NCBI GenBank assembly: GCA_027886185.1
Contig: WOAB01000211.1
Location: 2,084,001-2,148,000 of the forward strand
DNA: 64,000 nt
Reading direction: 5' to 3'
From: Rheum nobile
Lineage: Eukaryota > Streptophyta > Magnoliopsida > Caryophyllales > Polygonaceae
Position numbers and translations under genes: made by a program. Below are positions 31,268-42,971 of the stretch, in pieces. Positions within the stretch are counted from its first letter, which is position 1; each line of letters begins with the position of its first letter. The notes below the pieces were generated by a model. It was given only the letters and a program-made list of their open reading frames with translations. It ran no database searches and was not told the origin of the DNA.

Positions 31268-32152
31268 TAGACAGATCCAGCATCACACACATATTCAGAT
31301 ACACATTTAATCAAGACCAATGACAAGTGAACAAGCAACATCACACACATATTCAGATACACATTTAATCAAGACCAATGACAAGTGAACAAGCTTGATA
31401 TAATGGAGTATACTGAAATCCTAAATTTTGGGCAAGGATGGAATTCCACAACTTCAAGTCACAGAATAGATCAGTTCTATTAACAACACTTAGCAGGAAC
31501 AGTCCATCACTAGAAGAAACAATATGCAAGCTTCCTTTAGCAGGAACTGTCCATCAATTTGAGTCGCCTTACACCGACCGACCAAAAAACAAAACAACTC
31601 TTCCAAGCACTTGTTCTATGCTCTTCGATTATGGAAAGTGTCTTATTCTTCATCATGAAAATGATTTGAGTCGCTTTACACCGACCAATTTGTACCTAAC
31701 CCAAAATCTCTAAAATCCTAAATCCCCAAATTCCAAAATAAGCCTAAATTTTTACATTAATTGATCTGAAAATACTTAAATGGGTTGGATTGCATACCTT
31801 AAGCTTGGAAGGAAGCTATTCAACTCGGTCGCCGACGAGCCCCACTGCAAGAAGGAAGCTTTTCAGGACGACGACGCGCCTCACTTGGTCGCCGACGAGC
31901 CGCACCGCCACACCGCCGCCTTGCTGTCGCCTCTGCCTTGCTGTCGCCTCCGCCCGCCGCCGCCGAGATATTGCCTGGAACGAACAAGAGGAGTTCTTTG
32001 GGAGTCGAAAGAGCCTAGAACAACAGAGAGGAGTTCGAACGAAGAGATGAGATCTGTTTCCCTTTTTTATTTGGTTTTGAATTATTATTTTTTTTTAAAA
32101 TCAAACGGTGCCATTAACAAGAATAACGATAAGACATTTCGCGAAAAAAAAT
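31268..32152. repeat. Right arm of the large inverted repeat
   Basis: Partner of 28846-29582. Longer because a ~66-bp block ending CAATGACAAGTGAACAAG is tandemly duplicated (31270-31335, 31336-31395) and the GC-rich part has small insertions. Confidence 0.85.
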
Positions 32153-32764
32153 CAAACCTCAGGGTTACCTGGAGAAATATGCAAAAAAGTGGGTACCTCG
32201 TGAATTTTGCTATATACCTCGGGATTACCGGGCTAAAAATCCGTTTGTTTTAAAAGTGAAATAAGATAAATCCGCCAGTACTTCAATCCCTAATATCACT
32301 TATGCTAAACGATGCCCTAGCTACTCCACTTCTTGCTCACGATTTCTACTCTTCCATTGATGCTCTACCGCTCGATTTTATCTAGTTCACTTGGTGGATG
32401 CTCTTGTTCATCGTCTCTACCCCCAATTGGTGCTCTTGTTCGGTGGTGCTTCAATTGGATAGTGAACCCTATAAGTTCGTCCATTCTACCCCCAGTTCGT
32501 GCTCATGTTGTCGTTTATTCTGCTTCCGTTGGTTGGCACTTCCATTGGCTAGTTAGCTCTAGAAATTCTCCATTCTACGCTCCTTATATTTGATGTGATG
32601 ACTTTGTTTGAAGGTAAGATAATGGTGTTGCTTCTCTTTTATTTGTATGTGTTGATTTTGGGTATATAGTTGGTAAGCATGATAAGAGTTGATTTTGATT
32701 TTGTATTAGGATTTTAGGCTGTTGTGAAGTTTACTGTTCTGAAAATATATTGAATCTGCTTGCT

Positions 32765-32832
32765 GACCCGAAATTGCTGTTTATTGAGTCGAATATCGAG
32801 GAGGGGGCTCACGGTAAAGTTTATGAAGGAAT
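32765..32832 (+). pseudogene. Captured Raf-like protein kinase exon
   Basis: 68 bp read DPKLLFIESN then IEEGAHGKVYEG, the start of the kinase domain with the glycine-rich loop of plant Raf-like kinases. The usual first Gly is Glu here (EEGAHG). The exon is followed by an intact GTGAGT donor. No later kinase exon (VAIK, HRDLK, DFG) was seen, so only a fragment was captured. Confidence 0.75.
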
Positions 32833-33975
32833 GTGAGTAGTTGTCCTCTCATCGTTTATCTAATTTTTAATCTTTTCATTGTAGTGATATTTATTATTGA
32901 CCAATCTTTTTTGAAGGGGTATTTGAGTTTTAGCTTATGCTGGGTGTTTCAATTTTGTTATTCTGGTATATAGTGTTCCTATGTATTGATAGAGATTGAT
33001 CTTATGGCTAGTAATCTTGTAAAGAAAGTGAAAAGTCATTTCTTGGACCATGTTTTCTCTTAGTTTTAAGAGCAAGAGATTAAAATTTGGGACCAAAATT
33101 TCACGGGATGTAAGAGCTTCCTAGTCTAATAGTTGAGTATGGTTGCGTAAATACATTGTCCTTGGCACACGCCATACGTTAGATAGATTTATGTATTATC
33201 TAAAACTTTGCGGGGATATATGTTGTGTTGCTATAATTTCCGTTCTCCAATCCTATGTTTGTACAAGGTAGAAGATTAAATATAGAGATGGGATGACCTT
33301 TTAGGAAGAAATAAGAATAATTAGGGATTTTTATGCCATCAACTTTATTAAGATCAAGTGCTTAGATTCAGAGCTTACTCATGTTGTCTAATTTGGTATA
33401 AGACGTGTTAGGCATTCATACATTTGCAAATTTATATTCTCTAATCATATGTTTGTACAAGGTAGAAGATTAAGCACTGAGATGGGATGGCCTTCGGGAA
33501 GAAATAAGAATAATTGGGGATTTTAATGCCCATTACTTTGTTAAGATCAAGTGCTTAGATTCAGAGCTTACTCATGTTTTCCAATTTGGTATAGAGTTAG
33601 GCCTTCATAAATCTGCAACAAATTTGGATGGATCCTGAGGTTAGTCTTTGTACATTCCAGAAACCAAGGTTACTATAACGATGTATACTGGCGTTAGTGT
33701 TGTTTAAATGAGGGCATCATTTCTCACACTCATTTGTAAGAATTATTTGCTTAAGTTTTTATTAGATAGATCTTGATATATCCTTTTGGAAAAATTAGTC
33801 TAGATTCTTGACAAGTTTAAATGAGGGCATCATTTCTCAGACTATATATCTTTGACACTCCTCTATTCTCATTCGGTTGATTGTCCTGGTTAGTGCTATC
33901 TTCTTAAGCTCACACATTAGGTTTGTTACATCAATATCCGTAACTCATTAATTATTAGTTTTGCACTTGTATCAG
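32833..33975. repeat. Intron-like sequence with a 194-bp tandem duplication
   Basis: The block around GTACAAGGTAGAAGATTAA occurs at about 33245-33438 and again at 33439-33625, diverged by scattered changes. No coding homology elsewhere in the segment. Confidence 0.8.
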
Positions 33976-34036
33976 GTCGTTGAAAATGGTTTGGGACATC
34001 TTCCATTCATGGAAAAGCAGATTATTACTCCAACGG
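33976..34036 (+). pseudogene. Captured uridine kinase/UPRT exon 1 of 2
   Basis: After an acceptor ATCAG, 61 bp encode VVENGLGHLPFMEKQIITPT, the start of the uracil phosphoribosyltransferase domain in plant uridine kinase-like proteins (salvage of uracil/uridine to UMP). It ends with donor GTGAGT in the phase that joins the exon at 34587. Confidence 0.85.
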
Positions 34037-34586
34037 GTGAGTGAAGGTTATTAGTGATCTTAGTAATTCATCTGGTGTACTTGCTCTTGGATCCATATGC
34101 TCCGAAGAATATGTGTGCTACAACAATATTATTTTCTAGATGATATAGATTTTTGTCTCTTCTCATAAAGTGGGAAGTAAATGCAGTACTAGTGTTAGTG
34201 TAGGAGTTTTGTGGCTCCATCTTTGTCACCTTTGGGTTATGAATATAAAATAGTTTAGCAGTTCCTGTGGATCTGTTTCGGTCTGGTACTATCTTTGTCA
34301 GATGATAATTATCGAACATAGTTTTCCATTAGTACAAAGAACATACTTTTAGAATTTCAATTGGAAGTTGATGATAAACTTAAATTATATATAGTCTCAC
34401 TCTGACAGGTCCCATTGATCAAGTTCTAGTTGGAATTTACTTTTAATAATATTTTCTCCAAAAATTTAAACAAGCCAAAGTGGGATCTGAACTATGAAGT
34501 GATTATGGCCTTTTTAGTAATGCACTAATACTAGGGTGTCAGATTTTTTAGCTGTTGTTCACTTGTTTCTTCTCATGCTCTTGCAG

Positions 34587-34647
34587 AGTCTGTATATACG
34601 GGAGTGGACTTTTGCAAAAGTTTATGTGGAGTGTCCATTGTTGGAAG
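34587..34647 (+). pseudogene. Captured uridine kinase/UPRT exon 2 of 2
   Basis: After acceptor CTTGCAG, 61 bp encode ESVYTGVDFCKSLCGVSIVG, continuing the UPRT domain, with a GTACTT donor. The two exons keep phase and intron position, so genomic DNA, not cDNA, was captured. The PRPP-binding loop and the rest of the enzyme are absent. Confidence 0.85.
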
Positions 34648-36740
34648 GTACTTGTCATGAGACATCTTAAATTCATAGGTCAACTAATCATTTAATCTTA
34701 ACTTGTTTTTCACGATTTATTTTACTATTAATATATAATATAAATTTTAGGTAATATATATATTGTGATGTCCATTCATTTGATGAACCATGAGGTAGTG
34801 GCACAATTAGACTATGATATACATAATATGTAATATTCTCTTATCCCATTGCCTATTCTAATTACCAACATCATCTAATGGCCTAAACTGCATTAGGCAA
34901 GCCTAATTTTATTTAGTCTTTCTTACTTAGCTAATTCACTTTTACATAATGCATTTTGATAGTCTTCTAGAATGGGGGCTAATAACTAGAATCTATATGT
35001 TCATTGTATGTTTGTGTTTCTTGGGGTTTGTAGCAGAAAATTCCTATAATGTTTATGAAGAATCGGGATTGAAATACACCTTAGAGCAACTAGACACCCA
35101 CAAGCTAGCTACATTTGAATTTGAGAAGATAGTAGCACCTACTGCCTATTAGTGGCTTCTCTACAATGAACAAGATATATTGAATAAGAATTCAAGGTGG
35201 CATTCTTTTTCTTACTGTTTCACTATTAGCCATGTTGCTTACATATTCAACTCTTTTTATTTTTATTTTTGTAACCTTTCTTGAATTTAATTCAGCCATT
35301 TCTAATTTCTGTCTATTGACATTAGTCCTAGAATCTCTTATTTTTATCGCCACTGGCCACTTCCTTGATCTATGTCATCTACTAATCACCCATGTATATA
35401 AGTATATTCTCTTTTAGTGCCACTGAACTTATTTCCTTATCTCATTCTATTTTTCTTATATTAGTGCAGTGGAACTTCACTCTGGAGACGTTTCTCTTAT
35501 CAAATGATACTGGTAACAGAAGGATATACATATATTTGTCTTCATCTTTTCTTATTATGTTTGATCCTTAAAAGAGGGTAATTATTTTAGCAAAACATCT
35601 GTTTATATCAATATAGTGTTAGTTTACTAGAGTTTTTTTTTACTTCTGGTCAGTATCATGTATTTGTCATCACACTTCCATTGCATTGAAGCTTATATTG
35701 TTTGTCTAGGTTGTGGCATTTTTTAAAAAGAACGGGATAGACACAAAGATAGAGAAATGAATAAAACAGTTGAAAGAGAGGAAGAACGGGGCGAAGAAGG
35801 TCTGGGGTGTTAATAAGGTCAGTAGTCTGTTTTCTTGCTATCCCTTTTTGTTCTTGTGAGATACTATTGCATAATACAATTTCTGCTCTTATATTGCAGA
35901 CTAAGGCCGGAGATGTTGTCAAGAAGTGATTACTTAAACAATTTTGCAACATATTGAAGCAGGTTAAACTCTCTAGAATGTGTTTCATGTCAAATGATCA
36001 CCTAGTTGATGGTAGCATTGGATATATGAATTTCCTATAGGGTCCGTTCAGCAATTCTACTGAACATATTGCTTTAAGTATTTTGTTTTTGTCCGATTCG
36101 AGCGAGGAACACGTGGTGTTTTACATTTTTTATGTGGCTTTATTGAGTTGTTTCAGGTTTGTGCTATTGAGAAATGCATATGATTTTGATGTTTTAAGTT
36201 ATAACATGCAAAGATAAGACCATGCAAATGATGGATATTGCATCTCTTTATAGTGTTCTACCAAGTAAGCCATGTTCTCTAAGCTACAGCTTTTGTGATG
36301 GATTATCCAATCACTTCATTTATTTTCATTATGAAAGCTTGCAAACTATCTAGTTAATTGAAAGATTAGATCATTAGTTTCTATTGATAAATGTCATGCA
36401 AGATTCCAGATAAGGGGTGGAACTGGTATGTGGTACAATGATGGTGTTTTATTTTTTTAATAAAAGGACTTTTAGCCCTGATCTCGTAAGATCCGGGGTA
36501 AAAAGTCCTGTTTTTTTTAACAAAATAAAGGGACATTTTAGCCCGGATATCATTTTACACGACCGAGCTATAAAATGTATGGGATTGTGGTACATCTAAG
36601 TTTTTTAGCCCGGGCGTGTTGAAAGAGGTCCGGGCTATTTGAGCTATTATCACACCACTCAGAAGCCCGGACCTATTTCATGTTATATCTGGGCTATATC
36701 ACAAAAAGTGCCCGGGCTAAAAAATGTATTATGTACTAGT
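34648..36740. other. CACTA-C interior to right end, unassigned cargo
   Basis: Possible captured exons: 35030-35152 (VYEESGLKYTLEQLDTHKLA) and 35712-35940 (AFFKKNGIDTK), each near acceptor-like sites, but I recognise no family. The last 260 bp carry AGCCCGGGC subterminal repeats. Confidence 0.4.
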
Positions 36741-36741
36741 G

Positions 36742-37456
36742 TCTGTTTTTGAGTCATAAGGTTTATCATTTTTACTGTTTTCCTTCAATGATCTATCTCA
36801 TGTGTTTTGATTTCTGGTAAAATTAGCAGACTTGTTTTCATACACTCGAAACTTCATATCTTGTTTGTTTATTGCTTTGATTTGATTCCATTTGTGATCA
36901 CTGTCTTCTATATTATATTATTTACGCTTTGGATTGATCCTTGCAATCTCATTCTTCTCCACACTTTGGCTTTCTGGTTGATCTTGTTTCTTTTGGTTTT
37001 CAATCCCCACTTTTGTGTCGGTGAGTTAAGTAAATGACCATTTGACAAACTTTTTTTTAAACTAATGGACCTTTAGTAAAAATGGACCCCTCTCTCTCTC
37101 CCTAAACCCTACTCCCTATCTCCTAAACCCTATCCCTTAAACCCTAAATCCCAAAAAATAATATTTTAGAGAGAGAAAAAACAAAAAAAATAAAGGAAAA
37201 ATAATAATAAAATAAGCTAATAGGGGTAGGAAAAATACATAAAAATTAATAAGGGTCTCTTTTATTAATTGAAAACTCTTAAAGGATTAATGGGCCCAAA
37301 ATCCTCCTTTCGTGTTTTGTCATTTTGTCCCCTCTAGAGTTGGTTTTGTTCCTGGTTGGGCCCAATTTATTTCTTAACGTCTTTTTTCCTCTACTTGGGT
37401 CTGCTGTTAAAGCCCGCTTTTTGTAACTGGGTTCATTTTCCTATTCTTTCCCTTTA
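36742..37456. other. Intergenic spacer with telomere-like CCCTAAA words
   Basis: 37102-37154 contains four to five degenerate CCCTAAA units (CCCTAAACCCTACTCC, CTAAACCCTATCCC, TTAAACCCTAAATCCC). No gene was seen in the spacer. Confidence 0.6.
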
Positions 37457-37645
37457 TGTTATAAACTAAGAGAACGAGAGAGTTTGAGAGATGAGAAGAG
37501 AAGAGAAGAATAAGAGAGTAAACTTGTGTATTATTAGACATCCAATGAGGGTATATATAGGGTTTACAATGCTTGGTCCATAAGCCAATTTTAGGGTTTA
37601 CATGGGCTTTATCTTATGTACATCCAAATACATAATATTATAACA
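37457..37645 (-). repeat. RT3 left LTR (3' LTR)
   Basis: Pairs with 42536-42719 with about a dozen differences plus a small GAAGA indel. Confidence 0.9.
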
Positions 37646-38379
37646 CTCCTCCTTGGATGTACATCACTAACTGCCTCGTTAAAAACCTTGTCTGGAAAAA
37701 CCCGATGGGATAAAAACCAAGACTAAGGAAAAAAGAGTGCAGTTGTAGTTCTCCCCCTCAATTAATATTGCTTGATTGAATTTGCTGAACTGGTCCTTCT
37801 TTCGACTCAAAGCTGAGTGTAGATAGATATCGTCAATATGTAAGTGATTGAGTGTGGAGTGATGCATGACTTTCATATATCTCCATTTCCACATAAATCT
37901 CGGTTCTTTAAGAACTTGCATGTACATACCTGTATCAAAAATATAAATACAAACCAATACAGATAACCATTTCCAAATTAATGATTTACATATGTAACTG
38001 GTCCAAAACATATCACTTTTAATATACAAAATTTAACTTTGCTTGAATCGCCTTTCTCAGCTCTACCAATCATCATTGTCGACGTATTTCCGTTGATCAA
38101 GAATCATTAACCTTCTCGTATGTCACTTCTGGTGCAAGTACTTATTCAAACAGCATCATCAAGGACAAGCGCATTTTGAGTCCTTCCGAAATGGATTGTA
38201 ACAAACATTTCGTAATTGTCCTTTAAAGTCCTTTCTTATGATGTGTAATCTGAGATACGATTTTCTTGAAGAACTTATCTCAAGAAATGTCATGTGTCAA
38301 CAATTAACATCTTGTTAAGCTGCAATATATCATTCCTCTTCAGGAAAATCGAGCTTCATATATAGTCTAATAGTCTCCC

Positions 38380-39290
38380 ACGCTTCTGGCGTAATTAAGA
38401 CTCCCTTGTAGTGGATTGGTCTGGAGTTACTACAAGAAGCTCCAAATGAGCTAGGCATTTCAGTTGGTATATGTGACTCCGTCACTTTCTTGGCTTTTAG
38501 TAAATGCAATTTATAGCATCCTAGCTATATAATTATGTATACGATCCGTTGAACTTCTGGTTCATGTTCGTTTAACCAAGGATATAAAATTATCGAGAAT
38601 TTGCATTCCTTGCAATCTCTTATACATATTTGTCTCATTGTCCGCTCCCCCTAAAGTTGGGATTTTATCTCTTCAAAATGATAATCTTGATATCGAGAGA
38701 TCACCCAATATAAGCTCTAGGTATTCAATAATCCATAGGGACTCCTGCCCTCGTAGAATCCCAACTTTTCTTGTGGCATTAATTTAGTTCATTTAGGGTG
38801 AGAATGGGACATACATAGCATATCTATATAATTTCAGTTCTCTTCTAGAGATAAGTTTCAATTAGGGGAATATATCATGGTCAGTCAAAGTCAAACTTAA
38901 TTCTCGACATTCAAATTTTATATGACCCCTTATGGTCAACGATTCTTCTAGATCGTTTCATGAATTAACTTTAATCCAGCTATGATTGATGACCGTATAA
39001 ATAACGACTGTATCATGTCGTCCTATTAAATAGTGTGAGCTACCCGGTGCTCGACCGTTACACTACTTGATTGATTTATTTCTCCCACTTTATGTTTCAT
39101 TTGACCAATGTGTTGAGGCATCTATCAACATCATAAAATATATGAATAATTAACATTGGTTTATATGACATTGTTACCAAGAAAACAAGTCGTGTATTTA
39201 CGATCACTCTAAGACAAGGACTCCATGTCCTAGGATCCGCCGGTCCTTTAGTAGGTGTTTGAGTGAATTTATAATGATCCTGCACATCAT
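38380..39290 (-). pseudogene. Copia polyprotein remnant in RT3
   Basis: Minus-strand pieces in shifting frames: QDYHFEEIKSQL, then EHEPEVQRIVYI, then KKVTESHIPTEMPSSFGA. Together they resemble the linker between integrase and reverse transcriptase in plant copia elements (EVQKII..., KVTKSHIPA...). Stops and indels throughout. Confidence 0.55.
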
Positions 39291-39311
39291 TACTTCACTT
39301 AGGTAATCAAA

Positions 39312-39334
39312 TTCTTTTTTTTTTTTTTTTTTTT
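39312..39334. repeat. Poly(T) tract (~23 T)
   Basis: Uninterrupted T run within RT3. It may be a relict poly(A) on the minus strand or simple slippage. Confidence 0.8.
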
Positions 39335-40808
39335 GCCACAAAGAAATAATTTTGCCATCAACTAACTTCTGGTTAGAAGTATTATATGATTCAATGGGTT
39401 GTCGTATATACCTAGTGTGTAAAGTTTTCTATGAACTTTTAGATAGATATTCGATATTTTCCTCATTCATGAATTCTGCATGATAACCAATTTGCCGAAT
39501 ATCTTTTCAAATGACCAACAAGTTTGCCCTGAACTTGTGAACATAGAGTGTTACTCATTTAATACATTGTTCTTTCCAATAGCAAGATAGACCTCTTCTG
39601 GAGTCATAAAATGAGACGCTCTTTCTAAACCTTATATTTCACACTTGGTTTTTGCCATTTTGCAGGATAAAGAAACTTCTGATTTATCAAATGATATAAG
39701 TAATAATGGCATTATCAACAATAGTTCCCACTATTGAAATTTCCTTATGGGTGATCCTTTAATATTTGGGATATCATCAACTCAAAATTAGATAAATCAT
39801 TACCTTGATTTCTAACTTTCGAATAAAAATAGATGCCTTAAAATATGTACTACTACCATAGTACAAATTGACATATGATCATGAAGCTCTTCAGGAGTAT
39901 ATAGTGATCTCTAAATTGTCAAAACATTGAGTCTTAATACTCTCATAGAGTTGATGATGGTATGATATAATCATTAGTTTAGCACAATTTCACAAGAATT
40001 CCAAGTGCTAATTCTTATCCCAAATTCGTTTAGCTAAATGAAACTTAACACTTAAACCATGTGTTAAATTGTTTCTTCTGGAAACCCTTAAAAATTTGGT
40101 GTTGCAATCATAGCAACTATTCCAAAATAAAACACTATTAAAAGAAGATAAATTCATCATTTTCATTTCGAAGAATCATGTCACTTCAGAGACAATTTGA
40201 TTTTATGTGTGCATCCACTCCTAAGGATGCAATTATTATTTTTACTGTAAATACATAAAATATGCAAAAGTAAACATAATTAATGAAACAACAACAAAAA
40301 ATTACACGAACAACATTACTTAAAAAGAGAGGATCGTCGTCAACTTCGGGTGACAAGAAATTAAACGTCAAATTTATTGACCCTTTTATAACCTACTATA
40401 AGAGGTTATTTCTAATATATCCTTTTATTATCTGCTTCAAGAGATGATATTTTCTATAGTTACTCACTACAAGGAGTAATATGACTTATTATTTCGTCTA
40501 CTTCGGGAGATTGAGCTTGTCACTACGGGGATGATTTTGGATTTGTTTGTACCTTGACAAATATATTATGTGTGCATCCTCTTCAGGGAATGTCAATTAT
40601 CAAATTAATATAACAACTATATAAAATAACACATAAAACATAAATTATAATCAATAATGAAATAAACAAGCTAGTATATGACAAGAAATAAGTTAATTTG
40701 AGTCTTTTATTTCTGTACACTTTCAGGAATAATATATGTCACTACATGGACGCCATTTGACTCAAAATGTATATCCCCTTCAAGAGATAAAGTAAATTTA
40801 CAAACTAA

Positions 40809-41606
40809 TATCACTTCAGGGATTATGATTAAAAATTATCACTTCAGGGATTATGATTGAAAATTATCACTTCAGGGATCGAAATCTATCACTTCAGGGA
40901 CTGGAATCTATCGCTTGAGGATTTGAAAGTTAATCGCTTCACAATTATCGCTTTATGGACTGAAAATCTATCGCTTCAGGGATTGAAATCTATCGCTGGG
41001 ATTGAAAAACTAAACTATCACTTCAAGGATATTGAAAACTAAACTATCACTTCAAGATTGAAAACTGTCACTTCAGGGATTGGAAACTGTCACTTTATGG
41101 ATTGAAAAGTATCGCTTCAGGGATTGAGAAGTATCGCTTCAGGGATTGAAAAATATTGCTTCAAGAATTGAAAACTAAACTATCGCTTCAGGGATTGAAA
41201 ACTATGTCGTCGCTTCAGGGACTGAAAACTTGTCGCTTCAGGGACTGAAAACTGTCGCTTCAGGGATTCAAAACTAAACTATCACTTCAGGGATTGAAAA
41301 CTGTCACTTCAGGGAAACTGTCAGTTTAGGGATTGAAAAGTATCACTTCAGGAATTTAAAAGTATCACTTCAGGGATTGAGGATTGAAAACTATCGTTTC
41401 AAGGACTGAAATTTATCGCTTCAGGGACTGAAATTTATCGCTTCAGGGACTGAAAACTATTGTTGAAAACTATCACTTCAGGGACTGAAAACTATCGTTT
41501 CAGGGATTGAGATTATCACTTCAGAGATAAAAAATTATCACTTCAGGGATTGAAAACTATCGCTTCAGGGATTGAAATTATCGCTTCAGGGATTAGAAAT
41601 TATCGA
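40809..41606. repeat. ~20-bp minisatellite, main block, in RT3
   Basis: About forty copies of CGCTTCAGGGATTGAAA with 3-7 base linkers (ACTAT, ATTAT). Variants CACTTCAGGG and GACTGAAA are common. Loose relatives (CACTACAAGGAGTAAT) continue upstream to about 40465. Confidence 0.93.
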
Positions 41607-41883
41607 TTGTACAAAACAAAGATAAACTAAAAACATGTGATTCAACACATATCATATAATGAATTATGTATGCAAGAGAGGTAAAAGTAGCAATTACACT
41701 TAATCCAAATTAGATGTAAAAATATAAATTAGCATGCAGTATGTATGCGAGATAGAGTTAGAAGCATATATATATATATATATGATGCAGTAATAATGAT
41801 GATGATGATCGAACTCTTTTATATGCTTATGGAGGACAACGCCGGACTTCTTTGGTTTTTATTTCGTCAGGGACAAGAATTAT

Positions 41884-42098
41884 TTTTCCAGAGATAAAAA
41901 ATTATAGTTTCAGGGATTTAAAGATCTCAAACTAAAGATTATCGCTTCAGAGATTTAAAGATCCGAGACTAAATAATTATCGTTTAAGAGATTGGATTTA
42001 TCACTTCAGGGATTAAAGTTTATCGCTTCAGGGATTGGAGTTTATCGCTTCAGGGATTGAAATCACTTCAGCGATTGAAATTTATTATCACTTTAAAA
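41884..42098. repeat. ~20-bp minisatellite, second block, in RT3
   Basis: Eight to ten more divergent copies of the same unit after a ~275-bp gap that contains a short (TA)n and a (GAT)n run. Confidence 0.85.
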
Positions 42099-42514
42099 AT
42101 AAAATGATATTACTGTTATAACTTATGTACCCATCCTCTTCCCAAAAATACATAATTTATCTCTTCCAGGACAAATATATTTACATTATATACATTCCAA
42201 AGATACATATATAATACAAGGAACTTGAACTTAGCGTGAAAGAAAGAATAGTAATCTGATCTTTTAATTATGGGGAAAAACTAGAAAAGTTCAACATACT
42301 AAGAATGAGCATGAAGAAAAAGAGATAAACACATACAGTGCAAGATGCAAAATAGATCTACATGTAATTACATGAAGAACCGTACGAATAAACAATATAA
42401 AAGTAAATCTCCATTGCATCTAAGAGACTGAATATATAATCAAGAGAGTACTTCCGGTAGATGGATGAACGATTGTTAGATAACCGAGATCTAATATTTA
42501 TTTATTTTTGCTTA

Positions 42515-42535
42515 GAACAATTCGTGCTGATAACG
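42515..42535 (-). promoter_or_regulatory. RT3 primer-binding region
   Basis: Minus strand CGTTATCAGCACGAATTG directly follows the 5' LTR, the position of the primer site. I cannot assign the tRNA with certainty. Confidence 0.5.
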
Positions 42536-42719
42536 TGTTATAAACTAAGAGAACGAGAGAGTTTGAGAGATGAGAAGAGAAAATTAAGAGAGTAAACTTG
42601 TGTATTATTAAACCTCCAATGAGGGTATATATAGGATTTACAATACTTGGCCTATAAACCAATTTTAGGGTTTATACGGGCTTTATCTTATATATATACA
42701 AATACATAATATTATAACA
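42536..42719 (-). repeat. RT3 right LTR (5' LTR)
   Basis: Partner of 37457-37645. The minus-strand PBS region abuts it. Confidence 0.9.
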
Positions 42720-42971
42720 TTTTAATTATTTTGTGACTCTTTACATTTTTTGTCTTCGTTTTCTTCTAATGTCGTATTGTACTGGGCCGATTTCTTAACT
42801 GGGCTCCTGGCCAATGACATATCTATGACATTGACCGTTGACACCAATATGACTTTGATCGATGCTTCTTTCTTATTATCCACTTGTACATACGTGACTT
42901 TATACATGTTGATCTCTCTTGTATGTTATACGAACAAACATCCATATTTATACTTATTTCAGTTTAATAAT

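Larger units (their letters stand above)
28476..36741. mobile_element. CACTA-C: probable gene-capturing CACTA transposon
   Basis: The right end reads ...TTATGTACTAGTG (inverted CACTAGTACATAA), preceded by AGCCCGG(G/A)C subterminal repeats (36475-36720). The left end is less sure: CACTACCCCGTG at 28476 has the matching 3-bp duplication TCT (28473-28475 and 36742-36744), and AGCCCGGAC repeats begin 80 bp in. The TIRs agree only in CACTA. The cargo is a long inverted repeat, captured kinase and UPRT exons, and unassigned DNA. No transposase. Confidence 0.6.
37457..42719 (-). mobile_element. RT3: decayed copia-like LTR retrotransposon
   Basis: LTRs of 189 and 184 bp (37457-37645, 42536-42719), TGTTATAAACTAAGAG...ATATTATAACA, with an approximate target duplication CTTTA/TTTTA. 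Minus orientation: next to the left LTR lies the typical copia 3' end (minus CCCATCGGGTTTTTCCAGAC...GTTTTTAACGAGGCAG). A degenerate copia polyprotein segment is readable at about 38400-38720 (KKVTESHIPTEMP). There is no intact frame. The middle holds a large minisatellite. Confidence 0.85.

Noticed and set aside
31780..32253. 157-codon ORF as a gene
   Set aside because: It is the inverted copy of the frame at 28883-29185 in the repeat arms and runs into unrelated sequence; no domain.
40809..42098. CRISPR-like array (units ending ATTGAAAC)
   Set aside because: Spacing and unit sequence vary, linkers are only a few bases, and it lies in a plant copia element; it is a minisatellite.
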